DNA from: Achromobacter sp. Root83
Lineage (GTDB): Bacteria; Pseudomonadota; Gammaproteobacteria; Burkholderiales; Burkholderiaceae_B
DNA: 64,000 nt
Direction: 5' to 3'
Assembly (NCBI RefSeq): GCF_001428845.1
Contig: NZ_LMIU01000002.1
Span: 108,796 to 172,795 of the forward strand
This document shows, piece after piece, positions 35,295-46,549 of this stretch. The position numbers and the translations under genes are program-made. Position 1 is the stretch's first letter. Each line of letters begins with the position of its first letter. The notes beneath the pieces were generated by a model. That model made no database searches. It was not told the origin of the DNA and saw only the letters and a list, made by a program, of their open reading frames with translations.

Positions 35295-37940
35295 TTACGG
35301 GTTTCCTTCCATTTGCTCGTCCATGAATTCCTCGTCTCGCGGGCCCGGTTCCGGAAAATTGGGGTTGGCGGCGTCCAGGTCTCCGACGAGCGCGTCGGGA
35401 TCGTCGGGGATCTTCTGGTCGTCGCGCATGATGGTCTTGTAGGTCTGCACGCTGCGAGCCCCCGGCGTGTCGATGAATTCCGTTTCACCATTCTGGTCGG
35501 TCGTGCCTTCCATCAGCAGCGTGCCGCCGGCCTTGATGCGATAGCGGTAGCGCTCGAAAGCGCGCTCGTCCGTCTTGCGTAGCCGAAAGCGGCCGGCGTA
35601 ATCGCCGGCGGTGACGTCGGGAGACTTGAAGACGGGCAGGGCCGCCCCGCTGCCGGCCGGGCCCGATAGCTCGTGCGAGGCGGCCTTGACGGTGAAGGCG
35701 CCGGGCATGCCCAGTTCGATATTTCCCCCGGCCAATCTGATGTAGGCGCCGTCGCATAACAGGGTGATGTGCTTGTCGGCGGCGATCAGCACGTGCTCGT
35801 TGCTGGCCGTGATCTCGACGCTTTGATCCGCCTGGAGGCGGATGTGGTTGCGCTGGGCCTGCAGCAGCATTTCTCCCTGATGCGCGATATGGCGCATGCT
35901 GCCCCCCTGGCTGAACATGCCCAGGTCGCCGCCGGCATTGAGCACGACCTTTGCGCCGGCGCTGATGTGCTGGTTCTGTTGGGCGATGCTGTCGATGTGC
36001 TCGCCGGCCGTCAGCGTGATGGCGGCGGGGGTGCCCGCAGCGATGCCCGCGGGAGCGCTGAGCGCAATCGCGGGCTGGCCGTCGTCCTCCGCGCCAGCGG
36101 GCTGGTCATTTGCGCCCCGGCCCAGTCCGCGGATAGCCTCGGTCAGCGAGTGTTGGGGCGTGGCGTCGTGGGGGACCCCCTGGTGTCCGCCCGCGTATTC
36201 GCCCAGATTCCGGGCCAGTTCCAACGCCGCTTCCAGCACGCCGGCCAGCTCCGAACGGTCCAGGTGGCCGCCTTGGGCTTGCCTGCGGTCATCGGTGGCA
36301 AGCAGCAGGCCCTTGGCCGCGCGCAAGGCCCCGTGCTCGTCTGTGCGCAGTTCAAACCCTTCGCCGCGAGGCGCGCCGCCGGACGGGCGCGGGTGGGTCA
36401 GATAGCCCAGGTGCAAGGCCGTCGCGCCGTGGTCGCTCATCAACGCGGCGCTGATCTGGCCGGAGGTATCGTCCAGTCGCAGTTCGTTGGCACGGTCGGC
36501 CTTGTGTTCCTTGCTCTTGATGGTGCTGAGGATGTTGTGCCGGGGCAATTCATAGGGAGGCAGGTTGGTTGCGCGGTAACTTCTGCCTACGATCAGGGGA
36601 TGGTCGCAATCGCCGTTGACGAATTGGACGATGACTTCCTGCCCGATGCGTGGGACGGCCATGTGGCCCCACTGGGCGCCGGCCCAGTTTTGCGACACGC
36701 GGACCCAGCAGGAGCTGTGTTCGTCGTTCCGGCCCAGGCGGTCCCAGGGGAATTGCACCTTGACGCTGCCCCAGGCGTCGCAGAAGAACTCTTCGTTCGG
36801 CGGTCCAACGACGGTGGCTATCTGGGGACCGTCGATGCGGGGCCTGGGGCAGGGCTCGGGCTTCCAGTCGACCTTGGCGGGAACGAGTTCGGCGGTGTAG
36901 CGATACCGGGTGCCGTGTTCGGAGCCCGCAGCCTCTTCTTCCTGGCTGGTGTGCTGTATGCCGTGATGCCGCATGCGCACCGGCCGCCAGCCCTGATTCC
37001 ATTCGTCACGGGGATGGCCCGCCAGGCGGAAGGCGACGCCGGGGATCAGGCGCGCGTCATCGCCCTCTACAAGCGCCACGCACGCATCGCGGCGCCGGCC
37101 CAGCAGACGGGTCTGCGTGAAGGGCGCGCCCGCTTCATCGCGCGTGTACCGGCCAGGATAGTCATAGCGTTCGTAGCGGGGGTCTTGATGGTCCAGGCCG
37201 GCGGCGACTGGAGAATGCTCCTGGCCATACCGGGGATTCGTGTAGGCGTAGTCGCGCTGGGTCTGCACGGCGGTGCGTACGCGTTCGGCGTAAGCGAACC
37301 TGTGCAGCGCCGGCTCGGGTTGGTCGCCGCCCGGGTTCGGGTTGTACGTGACCGGCCCGCCGTCGATTTCACCCTGGGAGCCGATGTGATCCGCGTGGAT
37401 CAGACGATGGCCCTTATTGGTGTGCTCGTAGCGGTAGAAATAGCCTTCCTCCGCGGCCAGGCGGTCGAGGAACCGCAGGTCTGTGTCGCCGGCCTGTACG
37501 CAGTACTCGCGAGGCAGGTGTTCATGGGCGGTGACCTGCTGGTAGTCGGTGATGCCCTGGCGCTTGACCACATCGGCCATGATCTCGGGCACTGCCAGGT
37601 GCTGATAGATGCGCCAGTCGGAACATAGCGCCGCCCGCGCCAGCGACGGTTCGACACGCGCCCGGTAGCGCGTGCGCCGAAACCCGGTATCCGCCTGCTC
37701 GAACTCGGAAATGACGCCATGGACATATCGGATGGCCTGCGTTCCGCGCCAGATGGTGAACAGCGCGGATTGGTCCAGCAGCGCGCCGAAATCCACTGCC
37801 GGGTCACGGCTGGAGAGTTGCAGCCGCAGGCTGTAAGGCTCGGACAACGCCTCGTCCAGCGTGAATTCAATGACGTCGAACGTCGCGCCGTTGACGGGCT
37901 CGAAGGTGAAACTCAGGCCGCGAGCGGTTGGCAGCACCAT
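35295..37940 (-). CDS. vgrG: Type VI secretion spike protein VgrG (TssI)
   Basis: 881 residues. The N-terminal gp27-like part (about 1-375) is followed by the gp5 OB fold (about 383-465: WGSVKVQFPWDRLG, SCWVRVSQNWAG, GQEVIVQFVNGDCDHPLIVG), a DUF2345 region (about 655-763) and an extra C-terminal tail of about 115 residues that may load the effector. VgrG trimers tip the T6SS needle. No other structural T6SS genes are in this window, so this is an orphan vgrG cluster using an apparatus encoded elsewhere. A GGAGG lies one base before the ATG, so the GTG second codon is a possible true start. Confidence 0.93.
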   Translation of the reverse strand: MVLPTARGLSFTFEPVNGATFDVIEFTLDEALSEPYSLRLQLSSRDPAVDFGALLDQSALFTIWRGTQAIRYVHGVISEFEQADTGFRRTRYRARVEPSLARAALCSDWRIYQHLAVPEIMADVVKRQGITDYQQVTAHEHLPREYCVQAGDTDLRFLDRLAAEEGYFYRYEHTNKGHRLIHADHIGSQGEIDGGPVTYNPNPGGDQPEPALHRFAYAERVRTAVQTQRDYAYTNPRYGQEHSPVAAGLDHQDPRYERYDYPGRYTRDEAGAPFTQTRLLGRRRDACVALVEGDDARLIPGVAFRLAGHPRDEWNQGWRPVRMRHHGIQHTSQEEEAAGSEHGTRYRYTAELVPAKVDWKPEPCPRPRIDGPQIATVVGPPNEEFFCDAWGSVKVQFPWDRLGRNDEHSSCWVRVSQNWAGAQWGHMAVPRIGQEVIVQFVNGDCDHPLIVGRSYRATNLPPYELPRHNILSTIKSKEHKADRANELRLDDTSGQISAALMSDHGATALHLGYLTHPRPSGGAPRGEGFELRTDEHGALRAAKGLLLATDDRRQAQGGHLDRSELAGVLEAALELARNLGEYAGGHQGVPHDATPQHSLTEAIRGLGRGANDQPAGAEDDGQPAIALSAPAGIAAGTPAAITLTAGEHIDSIAQQNQHISAGAKVVLNAGGDLGMFSQGGSMRHIAHQGEMLLQAQRNHIRLQADQSVEITASNEHVLIAADKHITLLCDGAYIRLAGGNIELGMPGAFTVKAASHELSGPAGSGAALPVFKSPDVTAGDYAGRFRLRKTDERAFERYRYRIKAGGTLLMEGTTDQNGETEFIDTPGARSVQTYKTIMRDDQKIPDDPDALVGDLDAANPNFPEPGPRDEEFMDEQMEGNP

Positions 37941-38258
37941 GCCTCCAGGAGCATCAATGGGATGCCGCGATCTTGAGCAAGGGCCGGCGGGCCGGTCTAT
38001 AGAATTAATTAGAAAATGAGACCGTTTCTGGGGTGGCTGTGCACCTTTCCGGATTTGAACCCTGGCCGCCGCGCCTCGGGCGAAGAGTGATGTGTCCCCA
38101 GTTTGTGCGGCTGGCCGTCGGTCTAATTACTTACCCTCATTTGCACACCCCCGACTTCGGGTATATATTTCAAGCTTAAACTATCCAGACCTAAATATCT
38201 GCGGCGCCCCGCTCCAGCAGCAAGAGCGACTGTCGCGTACTTCGGAGCGTATACGGCA
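37941..38258. promoter_or_regulatory. 318-base divergent gap: promoter and candidate operator for the aromatic operon
   Basis: For the plus-strand operon, TTGCAC (38141-38146) and TATATT (38164-38169) are 17 bases apart, a good sigma70 pair. Directly after it TTTCAAGCTTAAA (38168-38180) is an imperfect palindrome around AAGCTT, positioned to overlap the transcription start as a repressor site would. A short AT-rich stretch (near 38000-38020) lies on the vgrG side. Confidence 0.55.
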
Positions 38259-40610
38259 ATGAAAATAGCGTGCATCGGCGGCGGCCCCGCCGGCCTGTAT
38301 TTCGGTCTGCTCATGAAACTGCAGAATCCCGCCAACGAAGTCACCGTCATCGAGCGCAACCGCCCGTACGACACGTTCGGCTGGGGCGTGGTGTTCTCCG
38401 ACGCCACCATGCAGAACCTGCGCGAGGCCGACCCGGTTTCCGCTCAGACCATCGGCGACGCGTTCAATCACTGGGACGACATCGACATCAACTTCAAGGG
38501 CCGCAGCATCCGCAGCAGCGGCCATGGCTTCATCGGCATCGGCCGCAAGAAGCTGCTGAACATCCTGCAGGCGCGCTGCGAAGACGTGGGCGTGAAGCTG
38601 GTCTTCGAGAACTTCGTTCAGGACGACCAGGCCATCGCGCGTGAATACGACGCCGACCTCGTCATCGCTTCCGACGGCATCAACAGCCAGGTCCGCACCC
38701 GTTACGCGGATACGTTCCATCCCGACATCGACCAGCGCCGCTGCCGCTTCGTGTGGCTGGGCACCAAGAAGGTGTTCGACGCGTTCACCTTTGCCTTCGT
38801 GCAGACCGAGCACGGCTGGTTCCAGGCGCATGCCTACCGCTACGAGGACGGCATGTCCACGTTCATCGTGGAAACCCCCGAGGAAACCTGGCAGGCCGCC
38901 GGCATCGAGCAGATGAGCCAGGAAGAGGGCATCGCCTACTGCGAAAAGCTGTTCGCGCCGTGGCTGGACGGCAATGCGCTGATCAGCAACGCCACGCACC
39001 TGCGCGGTTCGGCCATCTGGATCCGATTCCCGCGCGTCATCTGCAACACCTGGGTCCACTGGAATACGCTTGAGACGGCGCGCGGCCAGCGCCGCGTTCC
39101 CGTTGTGCTGATGGGCGACGCCGCCCACACGGCCCACTTCTCCATCGGCTCCGGCACCAAGCTGGCGCTGGAAGATTCGATTGAACTGGCGCGCTGCCTG
39201 AGCGGGGCGGAAGGCAGCGTCGAGGCCGGGCTGAAGCACTACGAGCAAGTGCGCAGCGTGGAAGTGCTGAAGATCCAGAACGCCGCCCGCAACTCCACCG
39301 AATGGTTCGAGAACGTCGAGCGCTACGCCGACCTGGAACCCGAGCAGTTTGCCTATTCGCTGCTGACCCGCTCGCAGCGCATCTCGCACGAGAACCTGCG
39401 CCTGCGCGATCCGGCCTGGCTCGAAGGCTTCGAACGCTGGATCGCGGAACGCGCCGGCGCCGCCACGGCGCAGGGCCAGCGTCCCGCGATGCCCATGCTG
39501 ACGCCCTACCAGGCGCGCGGGGTGCGGCTGAAGAACCGCATCCTGGTGTCGCCGATGGCCATGTATTCGTGCACCGACGGCGTGCCCGGCGATTTCCATC
39601 TGGTCCACCTGGGCGCCCGCGCCATGGGCGGCGCGGGGCTGGTCATGGTGGAAATGACCTGCGTATCGCCGGACGGCCGCATCACCCCGGGGTGCCCGGG
39701 CATGTGGAACGACGACCAGCAGCAGGCGTTCGCCCGCATTGTGAATTTCGTGCATGGCAACAGCGACGCCCGGATTGGCCTGCAGTTGGGCCACGCCGGC
39801 CGCAAGGGGTCCACGCAACTGGGATGGCAGAAGATCGATCACCCGCTGGCCGAAGGCAACTGGCCGCTGGTGTCGGCCTCGGCCCTGCCGTACATCGAAG
39901 GCGTGTCGCAGACGCCGCGCGCCATGACGCGCACCGACATGGATCAGGTGCGCGACAACTTCGTCGCCGCCGCCCGCCGCGCGGCCGCCGCCAACTTCGA
40001 CTGGCTGGAACTGCACTGCGCGCACGGCTACCTGCTGTCCAGCTTCATTTCGCCGCTGACCAACCGGCGTGAAGACGAATACGGCGGCAGCCTGGAAAAC
40101 CGTCTGCGTTATCCCCTGGAAGTCTTCCACGCGGTCCGCGCCGTCTGGCCCCAGGACAAACCCATGTCGGTGCGGATTTCCGCCAGCGACTGGGTGGAAG
40201 GCGGCGTCACCGCCGACGACGCGGTGGAGATCGCGCGCCACTTCAAGGCCGCCGGCGCCGACATGATCGACTGCTCGTCGGGCCAGGTCAGCAAGGAAGA
40301 AAAGCCGGTCTACGGCCGGATGTTCCAGACGCCGTTCGCCGACCGCGTCCGCAACGAAGCCGGCATCCCCACGATCGCGGTGGGCGCCATCTTCGAAGCC
40401 GACCATGCCAACGGCATCATCGCCTCGGGCCGCGCCGACCTCTGCGCGCTGGCGCGTCCCCATTTGGCCGACGCCTCCTGGACGCTACGCGAAGCGGCGC
40501 GGGTGGGCTATCTTGATGTGGCATGGCCGAGCCAGTACTTCGCCGGCAAGCGCCAACTGGAAACCAACTTCGAACGCGCCGCCGCCATGGCGCAACTGGA
40601 TATCAAATGA
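38259..40610 (+). CDS. Fused aryl-CoA monooxygenase / OYE-type reductase (2-aminobenzoyl-CoA or salicylyl-CoA)
   Basis: 783 residues. The N-terminal half is a flavoprotein monooxygenase ([12 protein letters not shown] at residues 7-18, then [16 protein letters not shown]), and the C-terminal half (about 410-783) is an Old Yellow Enzyme-type flavin reductase ([42 protein letters not shown]). This exact fusion is known for 2-aminobenzoyl-CoA monooxygenase/reductase of Azoarcus evansii; salicylyl-CoA 5-hydroxylases share the N-terminal half and are often named the same. The fused reductase plus the operon content favour the anthranilate route. It is the first gene after a strong promoter and overlaps the SDR start. 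Confidence 0.85.
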   Translation: MKIACIGGGPAGLYFGLLMKLQNPANEVTVIERNRPYDTFGWGVVFSDATMQNLREADPVSAQTIGDAFNHWDDIDINFKGRSIRSSGHGFIGIGRKKLLNILQARCEDVGVKLVFENFVQDDQAIAREYDADLVIASDGINSQVRTRYADTFHPDIDQRRCRFVWLGTKKVFDAFTFAFVQTEHGWFQAHAYRYEDGMSTFIVETPEETWQAAGIEQMSQEEGIAYCEKLFAPWLDGNALISNATHLRGSAIWIRFPRVICNTWVHWNTLETARGQRRVPVVLMGDAAHTAHFSIGSGTKLALEDSIELARCLSGAEGSVEAGLKHYEQVRSVEVLKIQNAARNSTEWFENVERYADLEPEQFAYSLLTRSQRISHENLRLRDPAWLEGFERWIAERAGAATAQGQRPAMPMLTPYQARGVRLKNRILVSPMAMYSCTDGVPGDFHLVHLGARAMGGAGLVMVEMTCVSPDGRITPGCPGMWNDDQQQAFARIVNFVHGNSDARIGLQLGHAGRKGSTQLGWQKIDHPLAEGNWPLVSASALPYIEGVSQTPRAMTRTDMDQVRDNFVAAARRAAAANFDWLELHCAHGYLLSSFISPLTNRREDEYGGSLENRLRYPLEVFHAVRAVWPQDKPMSVRISASDWVEGGVTADDAVEIARHFKAAGADMIDCSSGQVSKEEKPVYGRMFQTPFADRVRNEAGIPTIAVGAIFEADHANGIIASGRADLCALARPHLADASWTLREAARVGYLDVAWPSQYFAGKRQLETNFERAAAMAQLDIK

Positions 40611-41398
40611 ACGCAATTCCGCTACCGCTTGCCGGGCGCCATGCCCTGGTGACCGGAGGCGCCCGCGGCATCGGCCTGGCCAGCGCCCGGGCCCTGCTGC
40701 AGCGCGGCGCCCGCGTCACGCTGCTGGGCCGCGATGGCGCGGCGCTGGATGCCGCGGCCGACAGCCTGGCCAGCCTGGGGCAGGTGCAGGCCGTCAGCGC
40801 GGACATCGCCGACGAGGCCTCGGTGCGCGCGGCTTTCGCGCAGGCCGAGGTCGAATTCGGCCCGGTGCTGGTGCTGGTGAACAATGCGGGCCAGGCGGTC
40901 AGCCAGCGCTTCGACCGCACCGACGCCGCCCTGTGGCAGCAGATGCTGGCCGTCAATCTGACCGGCACTTTCCACTGCATCCAGGCCGCCTTGCCCGGCA
41001 TGCTGCAGGAAAAATGGGGCCGGGTAATCAACGTGGCCAGCACCGCGGGCTTGATCGGCTACGGCTATGTCAGCGCCTACTGCGCGGCCAAGCACGGCGT
41101 GATCGGCCTGACCCGTTCGCTGGCGCTGGAAACCGCTCAGAAGGGCGTGACGGTCAACGCGGTCTGTCCCGGCTACACCGAGACCGACATCGTGCGCGGC
41201 GCCGTGACGAACATCGTCGACAAGACCGGCATGACGCCCGAAGCCGCCCGCGCCAAGCTGGCCGAGCGCAATCCGCAGGGCCGCCTGGTGCAGCCCGAGG
41301 AAGTGGCCGAGACGGTCGCCTGGCTGGCCCTGCCGGCCTCGGCCTCCGTCAACGGCCAGGCGATTGCCGTCGACGGCGGCGAAGTGATGACCGGCTGA
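40607..41398 (+). CDS. Short-chain dehydrogenase/reductase (aromatic-CoA operon)
   Basis: 263 residues from the ATG overlapping the upstream stop. The Rossmann motif [12 protein letters not shown], and the catalytic Ser-Tyr-Lys set (NVASTAG, YCAAKHG) are present. It probably oxidises a 3-hydroxyacyl-CoA intermediate with NAD in the beta-oxidation-like lower pathway. Its place between the monooxygenase/reductase and the enoyl-CoA hydratase supports this role. Confidence 0.85.
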   Translation: MNAIPLPLAGRHALVTGGARGIGLASARALLQRGARVTLLGRDGAALDAAADSLASLGQVQAVSADIADEASVRAAFAQAEVEFGPVLVLVNNAGQAVSQRFDRTDAALWQQMLAVNLTGTFHCIQAALPGMLQEKWGRVINVASTAGLIGYGYVSAYCAAKHGVIGLTRSLALETAQKGVTVNAVCPGYTETDIVRGAVTNIVDKTGMTPEAARAKLAERNPQGRLVQPEEVAETVAWLALPASASVNGQAIAVDGGEVMTG

Positions 41399-41438
41399 AG
41401 CCGGCAGCCCATTCCCAGAATTCACGAACGGAGACACC

Positions 41439-42296
41439 ATGAGCATCCAGCCCGAAGTACACACCATGAAGCACCACAAGCGTCCGATTGCCGGTTATCA
41501 GGCGAAGACCTTCCTGTGGCAGGTGTCGGACGACGGCAAGATCGGTACCGTCACGCTGAACCGTCCCGAGCGCAAGAATCCGCTGACGTTCGATTCCTAC
41601 GCGGAACTGCGCGATCTGTTCCGTGCGCTGGTGTATGCCACCGACGTCAAGGTGGTGGTGGTGACGGGCGCGGGCGGCAACTTCTGCTCCGGCGGCGATG
41701 TGCACGAGATCATCGGCCCGCTCACCAAGATGAGCATGCCCGAACTGCTGGACTTCACCCGCATGACGGGCGATCTGGTCAAGGCCATGCGCGCGTGCCC
41801 GCAGCCCATCGTGGCGGCGGTGGACGGCGTCTGCGCGGGCGCGGGCGCCATGGTGGCGCTGGCTTCCGACATGCGCCTGGGCACGCCGGCCGCGCGCACC
41901 GCATTTCTGTTCACCCGCGTGGGACTGGCGGGCGCCGACATGGGCGCATGCACGCTGCTGCCCCGCATGATCGGCCAGGGCCGCGCGTCCGAGCTGCTGT
42001 ATACGGGCCGCGCCATGACGGCCGAAGAGGGCGCGAGCTGGGGTTTCTTCAACGCGCTGCACGAATCCGCCAAGCTGGGTGAAGCGGCGCAGGCGCTGGC
42101 GGCGCAATTGGCCGCGGGCCCGACCTTCGCCCACGGCGTTACCAAGAAGCTGCTGCACCAGGAATGGAACATGGGCGTGGACGAGGCCATCGAGGCCGAA
42201 GCCGAGGCCCAGGCCATCTGCATGCAGACGCGCGACTTCCATCGCGCCTACGAGGCCTTCGTGGCCAAGCAGAAACCCGTCTTCGAGGGGAATTGA
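41439..42296 (+). CDS. Enoyl-CoA hydratase/isomerase family protein
   Basis: 285 residues. The crotonase oxyanion-hole segments are visible ([14 protein letters not shown] and [30 protein letters not shown]). It likely hydrates or rearranges a ring-derived enoyl-CoA. The ATG at 41439 is preceded by ACGGAGAC. It is followed by the acyl-CoA dehydrogenase gene two bases after its stop. Confidence 0.87.
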   Translation: MSIQPEVHTMKHHKRPIAGYQAKTFLWQVSDDGKIGTVTLNRPERKNPLTFDSYAELRDLFRALVYATDVKVVVVTGAGGNFCSGGDVHEIIGPLTKMSMPELLDFTRMTGDLVKAMRACPQPIVAAVDGVCAGAGAMVALASDMRLGTPAARTAFLFTRVGLAGADMGACTLLPRMIGQGRASELLYTGRAMTAEEGASWGFFNALHESAKLGEAAQALAAQLAAGPTFAHGVTKKLLHQEWNMGVDEAIEAEAEAQAICMQTRDFHRAYEAFVAKQKPVFEGN

Positions 42297-42298
42297 CG

Positions 42299-43468
<1,170 letters not shown>

Positions 43469-43530
43469 AGGGCCACCGAGCGCTTGTCTTCGGCAACGTA
43501 AACCGCACCGCACTAGCCAAGGGGAATTTC

Positions 43531-45171
43531 ATGGAAGTATCCGCCCACATCGACACCTTCACCCGGGACAATCTGCCCCCGGGTGAACAATGGCCTGAAT
43601 TCCTGCTCGACGGCCCCGACGTGGCCTATCCCAAGCGCTTCAATTGCGCCGTGGAACTGGTGGACGCGATGGTCGAACGCGGCCACGGCGACCGTGTGGC
43701 CCTGCGCTGGCGCGAGGACGGCAAGCCGGCCGCGATGACCTACCGCGAACTGGCTGCGCTGACCAACCGCATCGCCCATGTGCTGACCGAAGACATGAAG
43801 CTGGTGCCGGGCAACCGCCTGTTGCTGCGTGGGCCCAACAATCCCATGATGGCGGCGTCCTGGCTGGCCGCGATCAAGGCGGGGCTGGTCACCGTGCCCA
43901 CGATGCCGCTGCTGCGCGCCAAGGAACTCAAGCAGATCATCGACAAGGCGCAGATCCAGGCCGTGCTGTGCGATGCCCGCCTGAAGGAAGAGGCGCAGTT
44001 CTGCGCCCAGCCGGATCACGAACATCACTGCCCTGGGCTGTCGCAGGTCATGTACTTCAACGATGCGGCGCCCGACGCGCTGGACGTGCTGGCCGCGGCC
44101 AAGCCGGACGCCTTCGAAGCCTGCGATACGGCGGCCGACGATGTCTGCCTGATCGCCTTCACCAGCGGCACGACGGGCTCGCCCAAGGGCTGCATGCATT
44201 TCCATCGCGATGTGCTGGCGATGTGCGACCTGTTCCCCAAGCATGTCATCAAGCCAGGACCGGACGATATCTTCTGCGGCACGCCGCCGCTGGCGTTCAC
44301 GTTCGGCCTGGGCGGCCTGTTGTGCTTCCCGCTGCGGGTGGGTGCGAGCACGGTGCTGGCCGAAAAGCTGTCGCCGGAAAGCCTGCTGGAACTGATCCAG
44401 GACTTCCGAGCCACCATTGTGTTCACGGCGCCCACCTTTTATCGCCAGATGGCGGCGCTGGTGGGCAAGTTCGACCTGTCTTCCCTGAAAAAGAGCGTAT
44501 CCGCCGGCGAGGCCCTGCCCGACGCCACGCGCCAGCTCTGGAAGCAGGCGAGCGGGCTCGAGATGATCGACGGCATCGGCGGCACGGAAATGATCCATGT
44601 GTTCGTGTCCAGCCCGCCGGAGTCGGTGCGCCGGGGCGCCATCGGCCGGGTGGTGCCGGGCTATGTGGCGCAGATCGTTGACGACGACATGAACCGCGTG
44701 CCCAACGGCACGGTGGGGCGGTTGGCGGTCAAGGGGCCGACGGGGTGCCGCTATCTGGCGGATGACCGCCAGCTCCGCTTCGTGCAGCAGGGCTGGAACC
44801 TGCCTGGGGATACCTTCACGCAGGACGACGACGGTTATCTGTTCTATCAGGCCCGCAATGACGACATGATCGTTTCGGCCGGCTACAACATCGCGGGGCC
44901 GGAAGTCGAGGACGCGCTGTTGCGCCACGAGGCCGTGGCGGAATGCGGGGTCGTGGGCGCGATGGACGACGAGCGCGGGCAGTTGGTGAAGGCGTTCGTG
45001 GTGCTCAAGCCGGGCTATGCGCCCAGCGGTGAGCTGGTGGCCGCGATGCAGGCTTTCGTGAAGGCCAATATCGCGCCCTACAAGTATCCGCGCGCGATCG
45101 AGTTCGTGGAGGCTTTGCCGCGCACGGAAACGGGCAAGCTGCAGCGCTTTGCGCTGCGCAAGATGGCCTGA
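43531..45171 (+). CDS. Aryl-CoA ligase of the benzoate-CoA ligase family (likely 2-aminobenzoate)
   Basis: 546 residues. The AMP-binding motif TSGTTGSPKG, the GIGGTEMIH region and the C-terminal lysine region LPRTETGKLQRFALRKMA mark an ANL-family acyl-CoA synthetase. Sequence features around HCPGLSQVMYFND and FTFGLGGLLCFPLRVGAS fit benzoate/2-aminobenzoate-CoA ligases. It would start the pathway by making the CoA thioester used by the fused monooxygenase/reductase. Confidence 0.85.
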   Translation: MEVSAHIDTFTRDNLPPGEQWPEFLLDGPDVAYPKRFNCAVELVDAMVERGHGDRVALRWREDGKPAAMTYRELAALTNRIAHVLTEDMKLVPGNRLLLRGPNNPMMAASWLAAIKAGLVTVPTMPLLRAKELKQIIDKAQIQAVLCDARLKEEAQFCAQPDHEHHCPGLSQVMYFNDAAPDALDVLAAAKPDAFEACDTAADDVCLIAFTSGTTGSPKGCMHFHRDVLAMCDLFPKHVIKPGPDDIFCGTPPLAFTFGLGGLLCFPLRVGASTVLAEKLSPESLLELIQDFRATIVFTAPTFYRQMAALVGKFDLSSLKKSVSAGEALPDATRQLWKQASGLEMIDGIGGTEMIHVFVSSPPESVRRGAIGRVVPGYVAQIVDDDMNRVPNGTVGRLAVKGPTGCRYLADDRQLRFVQQGWNLPGDTFTQDDDGYLFYQARNDDMIVSAGYNIAGPEVEDALLRHEAVAECGVVGAMDDERGQLVKAFVVLKPGYAPSGELVAAMQAFVKANIAPYKYPRAIEFVEALPRTETGKLQRFALRKMA

Positions 45172-45191
45172 GCAGGCAATAAGGAAACATC

Positions 45192-45617
45192 ATGGCAGCA
45201 CCCTTCATCAGCCAGGTCGAAGTCCGGTTTCGCCATTGCGACCCGGCGGGCATTGTGTTCTACCCGCGCTATTTCGAGATGATCAACGATTTTGTCGAGG
45301 AGTGGTTCGACAAGGGGATGGGGCTGCCGTTCCATGCGCTGCACGTGGACCGGCACATCGGTACGCCGATGGCGTCGGTGACGTGCGATTTCAGTGCGCC
45401 GAGCCGCTGGCATGAAAAGCTGCGCCAGACGTTGGAGGTTCAGCGTATTGGCGGCGCGTCGTTCAAGGCGCTGGTGCGATTCGAGGGGCCGGATGGGCAG
45501 TTGAGGCTGTCGGCGGTGTTGACGATCGTGACGGTGGATCTGCGGACGATGAAGTCGATGCCGCTGCCTGCGGATCTGCGGGAACGCATGCAGGATTATC
45601 TAGCGCCCGCGGCCTAG
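45192..45617 (+). CDS. Acyl-CoA thioesterase, 4HBT hot-dog family
   Basis: 141 residues with the hot-dog thioesterase active-site pattern RFRHCDPAGIVFYPRYFEMINDFVEEWF, in which the Asp of CDPAGIV is the catalytic residue of 4-hydroxybenzoyl-CoA thioesterases. It may release a dead-end aryl-CoA and recover CoA. It follows the ligase by 20 bases with AAGGAAAC as ribosome binding site. Confidence 0.88.
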   Translation: MAAPFISQVEVRFRHCDPAGIVFYPRYFEMINDFVEEWFDKGMGLPFHALHVDRHIGTPMASVTCDFSAPSRWHEKLRQTLEVQRIGGASFKALVRFEGPDGQLRLSAVLTIVTVDLRTMKSMPLPADLRERMQDYLAPAA

Positions 45618-45668
45618 GCGGCGGGCGCCTCCCTGTGGTTTTTTTATTTATCAATAGGATGAGACGTT

Positions 45669-46076
45669 ATGAAGATTCTGCAACCGCCGGATTGGATGGC
45701 GCCCCGGGGCTATTCGAATGGTGTGCTTACCGAGATGCAGGTGGGCAGCAAGCTTGTGTTCGTGGGGGGGCAGGTGGGGTGGAACGGGCAGCAGCAGTTC
45801 GAGTCGGACGATCTGGCTGATCAGGTTCGCCAGACCTTGTCGAACATTGTCGCCATCCTGGCCGAAGGCGGCGCGAAGCCCGAGCATATTGTCCGGATGA
45901 CGTGGTATCTCACTGACAAGGATGCGTATGTGGCGGCATTGCCGGCTATCGGCAAGCACTATCGTGAATTCATCGGGCGGCATTTTCCGGCGATGACGGC
46001 GGTCGAGGTGGCGGATCTGGTTGAGGATCGAGCCAAGGTGGAGATTGAAGTGACGGCGGTTGTGCCGGCGGGTTGA
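45669..46076 (+). CDS. Rid-family protein lacking the catalytic arginine
   Basis: 135 residues of the YjgF/YER057c/UK114 fold (VGGQVGWNG, GAKPEHIVRMTWYLTD, and the terminal KVEIEVTAVVP). In true RidA enamine deaminases an arginine sits in the FPARS/T segment; here the segment is FPAMTAVEV, with Met109 in that place. Imine deaminase activity as in RidA is therefore unlikely. It may bind a small intermediate of the aminated aromatic pathway. It is the last gene of the operon and is followed by structured repeat B. Confidence 0.82.
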   Translation: MKILQPPDWMAPRGYSNGVLTEMQVGSKLVFVGGQVGWNGQQQFESDDLADQVRQTLSNIVAILAEGGAKPEHIVRMTWYLTDKDAYVAALPAIGKHYREFIGRHFPAMTAVEVADLVEDRAKVEIEVTAVVPAG

Positions 46077-46227
46077 TCGCTGGCGGTAACGGTGTATCGA
46101 GGGTTCGCTGCCTTTGCTTTCTGGCCGGCACTGGGTGGCGGGGTGGCGGGCCTTCGGTGCTTCGTTTTTTTTTGGATGCCTGAATTCCTGAAGCGTTGCT
46201 TTTTTTGGGTTCGGGCGTTTTGTTTGA

Positions 46228-46549
46228 GTTCTTTAGACGCCTGGCGTGGCGGGGGCCTGGGGGGTGCGGGGCTGCGATTGCGGTCCGGAGCCTTCGCTCC
46301 GGACTGCCCCGTTGTCATCCTCGTCCTCGCCTTCGGCGACTCCTTCGGATTCCCTCGGGCGCATCTGACGCCCCGCACCCCCCAGGCCCCCGCCACGCCA
46401 GGCTTTGGTGTTTGAATCGTCACGGGCGCTGGGGCGAGTCGGGTTCTTTAGGTTCTTGCCCACGTTTGGGGGTAGGGGAATAGCTTGCGGTGCCCGCCCC
46501 CGGCCGGCCGCGCGGGCGGCCTTGGGGGGCTTACGTGGTGTCTTGCGTC
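46228..46549. repeat. Structured intergenic repeat, copy B
   Basis: Second copy of the element at 32321. The outer arms at 46240-46272 and 46370-46402 are a perfect 33-bp inverted repeat. The inner hairpin is GTCCGGAGC, loop CTTC, GCTCCGGAC. Where copy A and B differ in these stems, both arms differ together. The 3' flank (GGTTCTTGCCC and GGCCGCGCGGGCGGCC) is shared. It fills most of the 595-base gap between the Rid gene and the AraC gene, in which no gene is supported. Confidence 0.8.

Noticed and set aside
38040..38075. GGATTTGAACCC, resembling the T-arm of a tRNA on the minus strand and a possible island attachment site near the T6SS genes.
   Set aside because: The bases around it do not pair as a T stem, and no acceptor, D or anticodon arms can be drawn.
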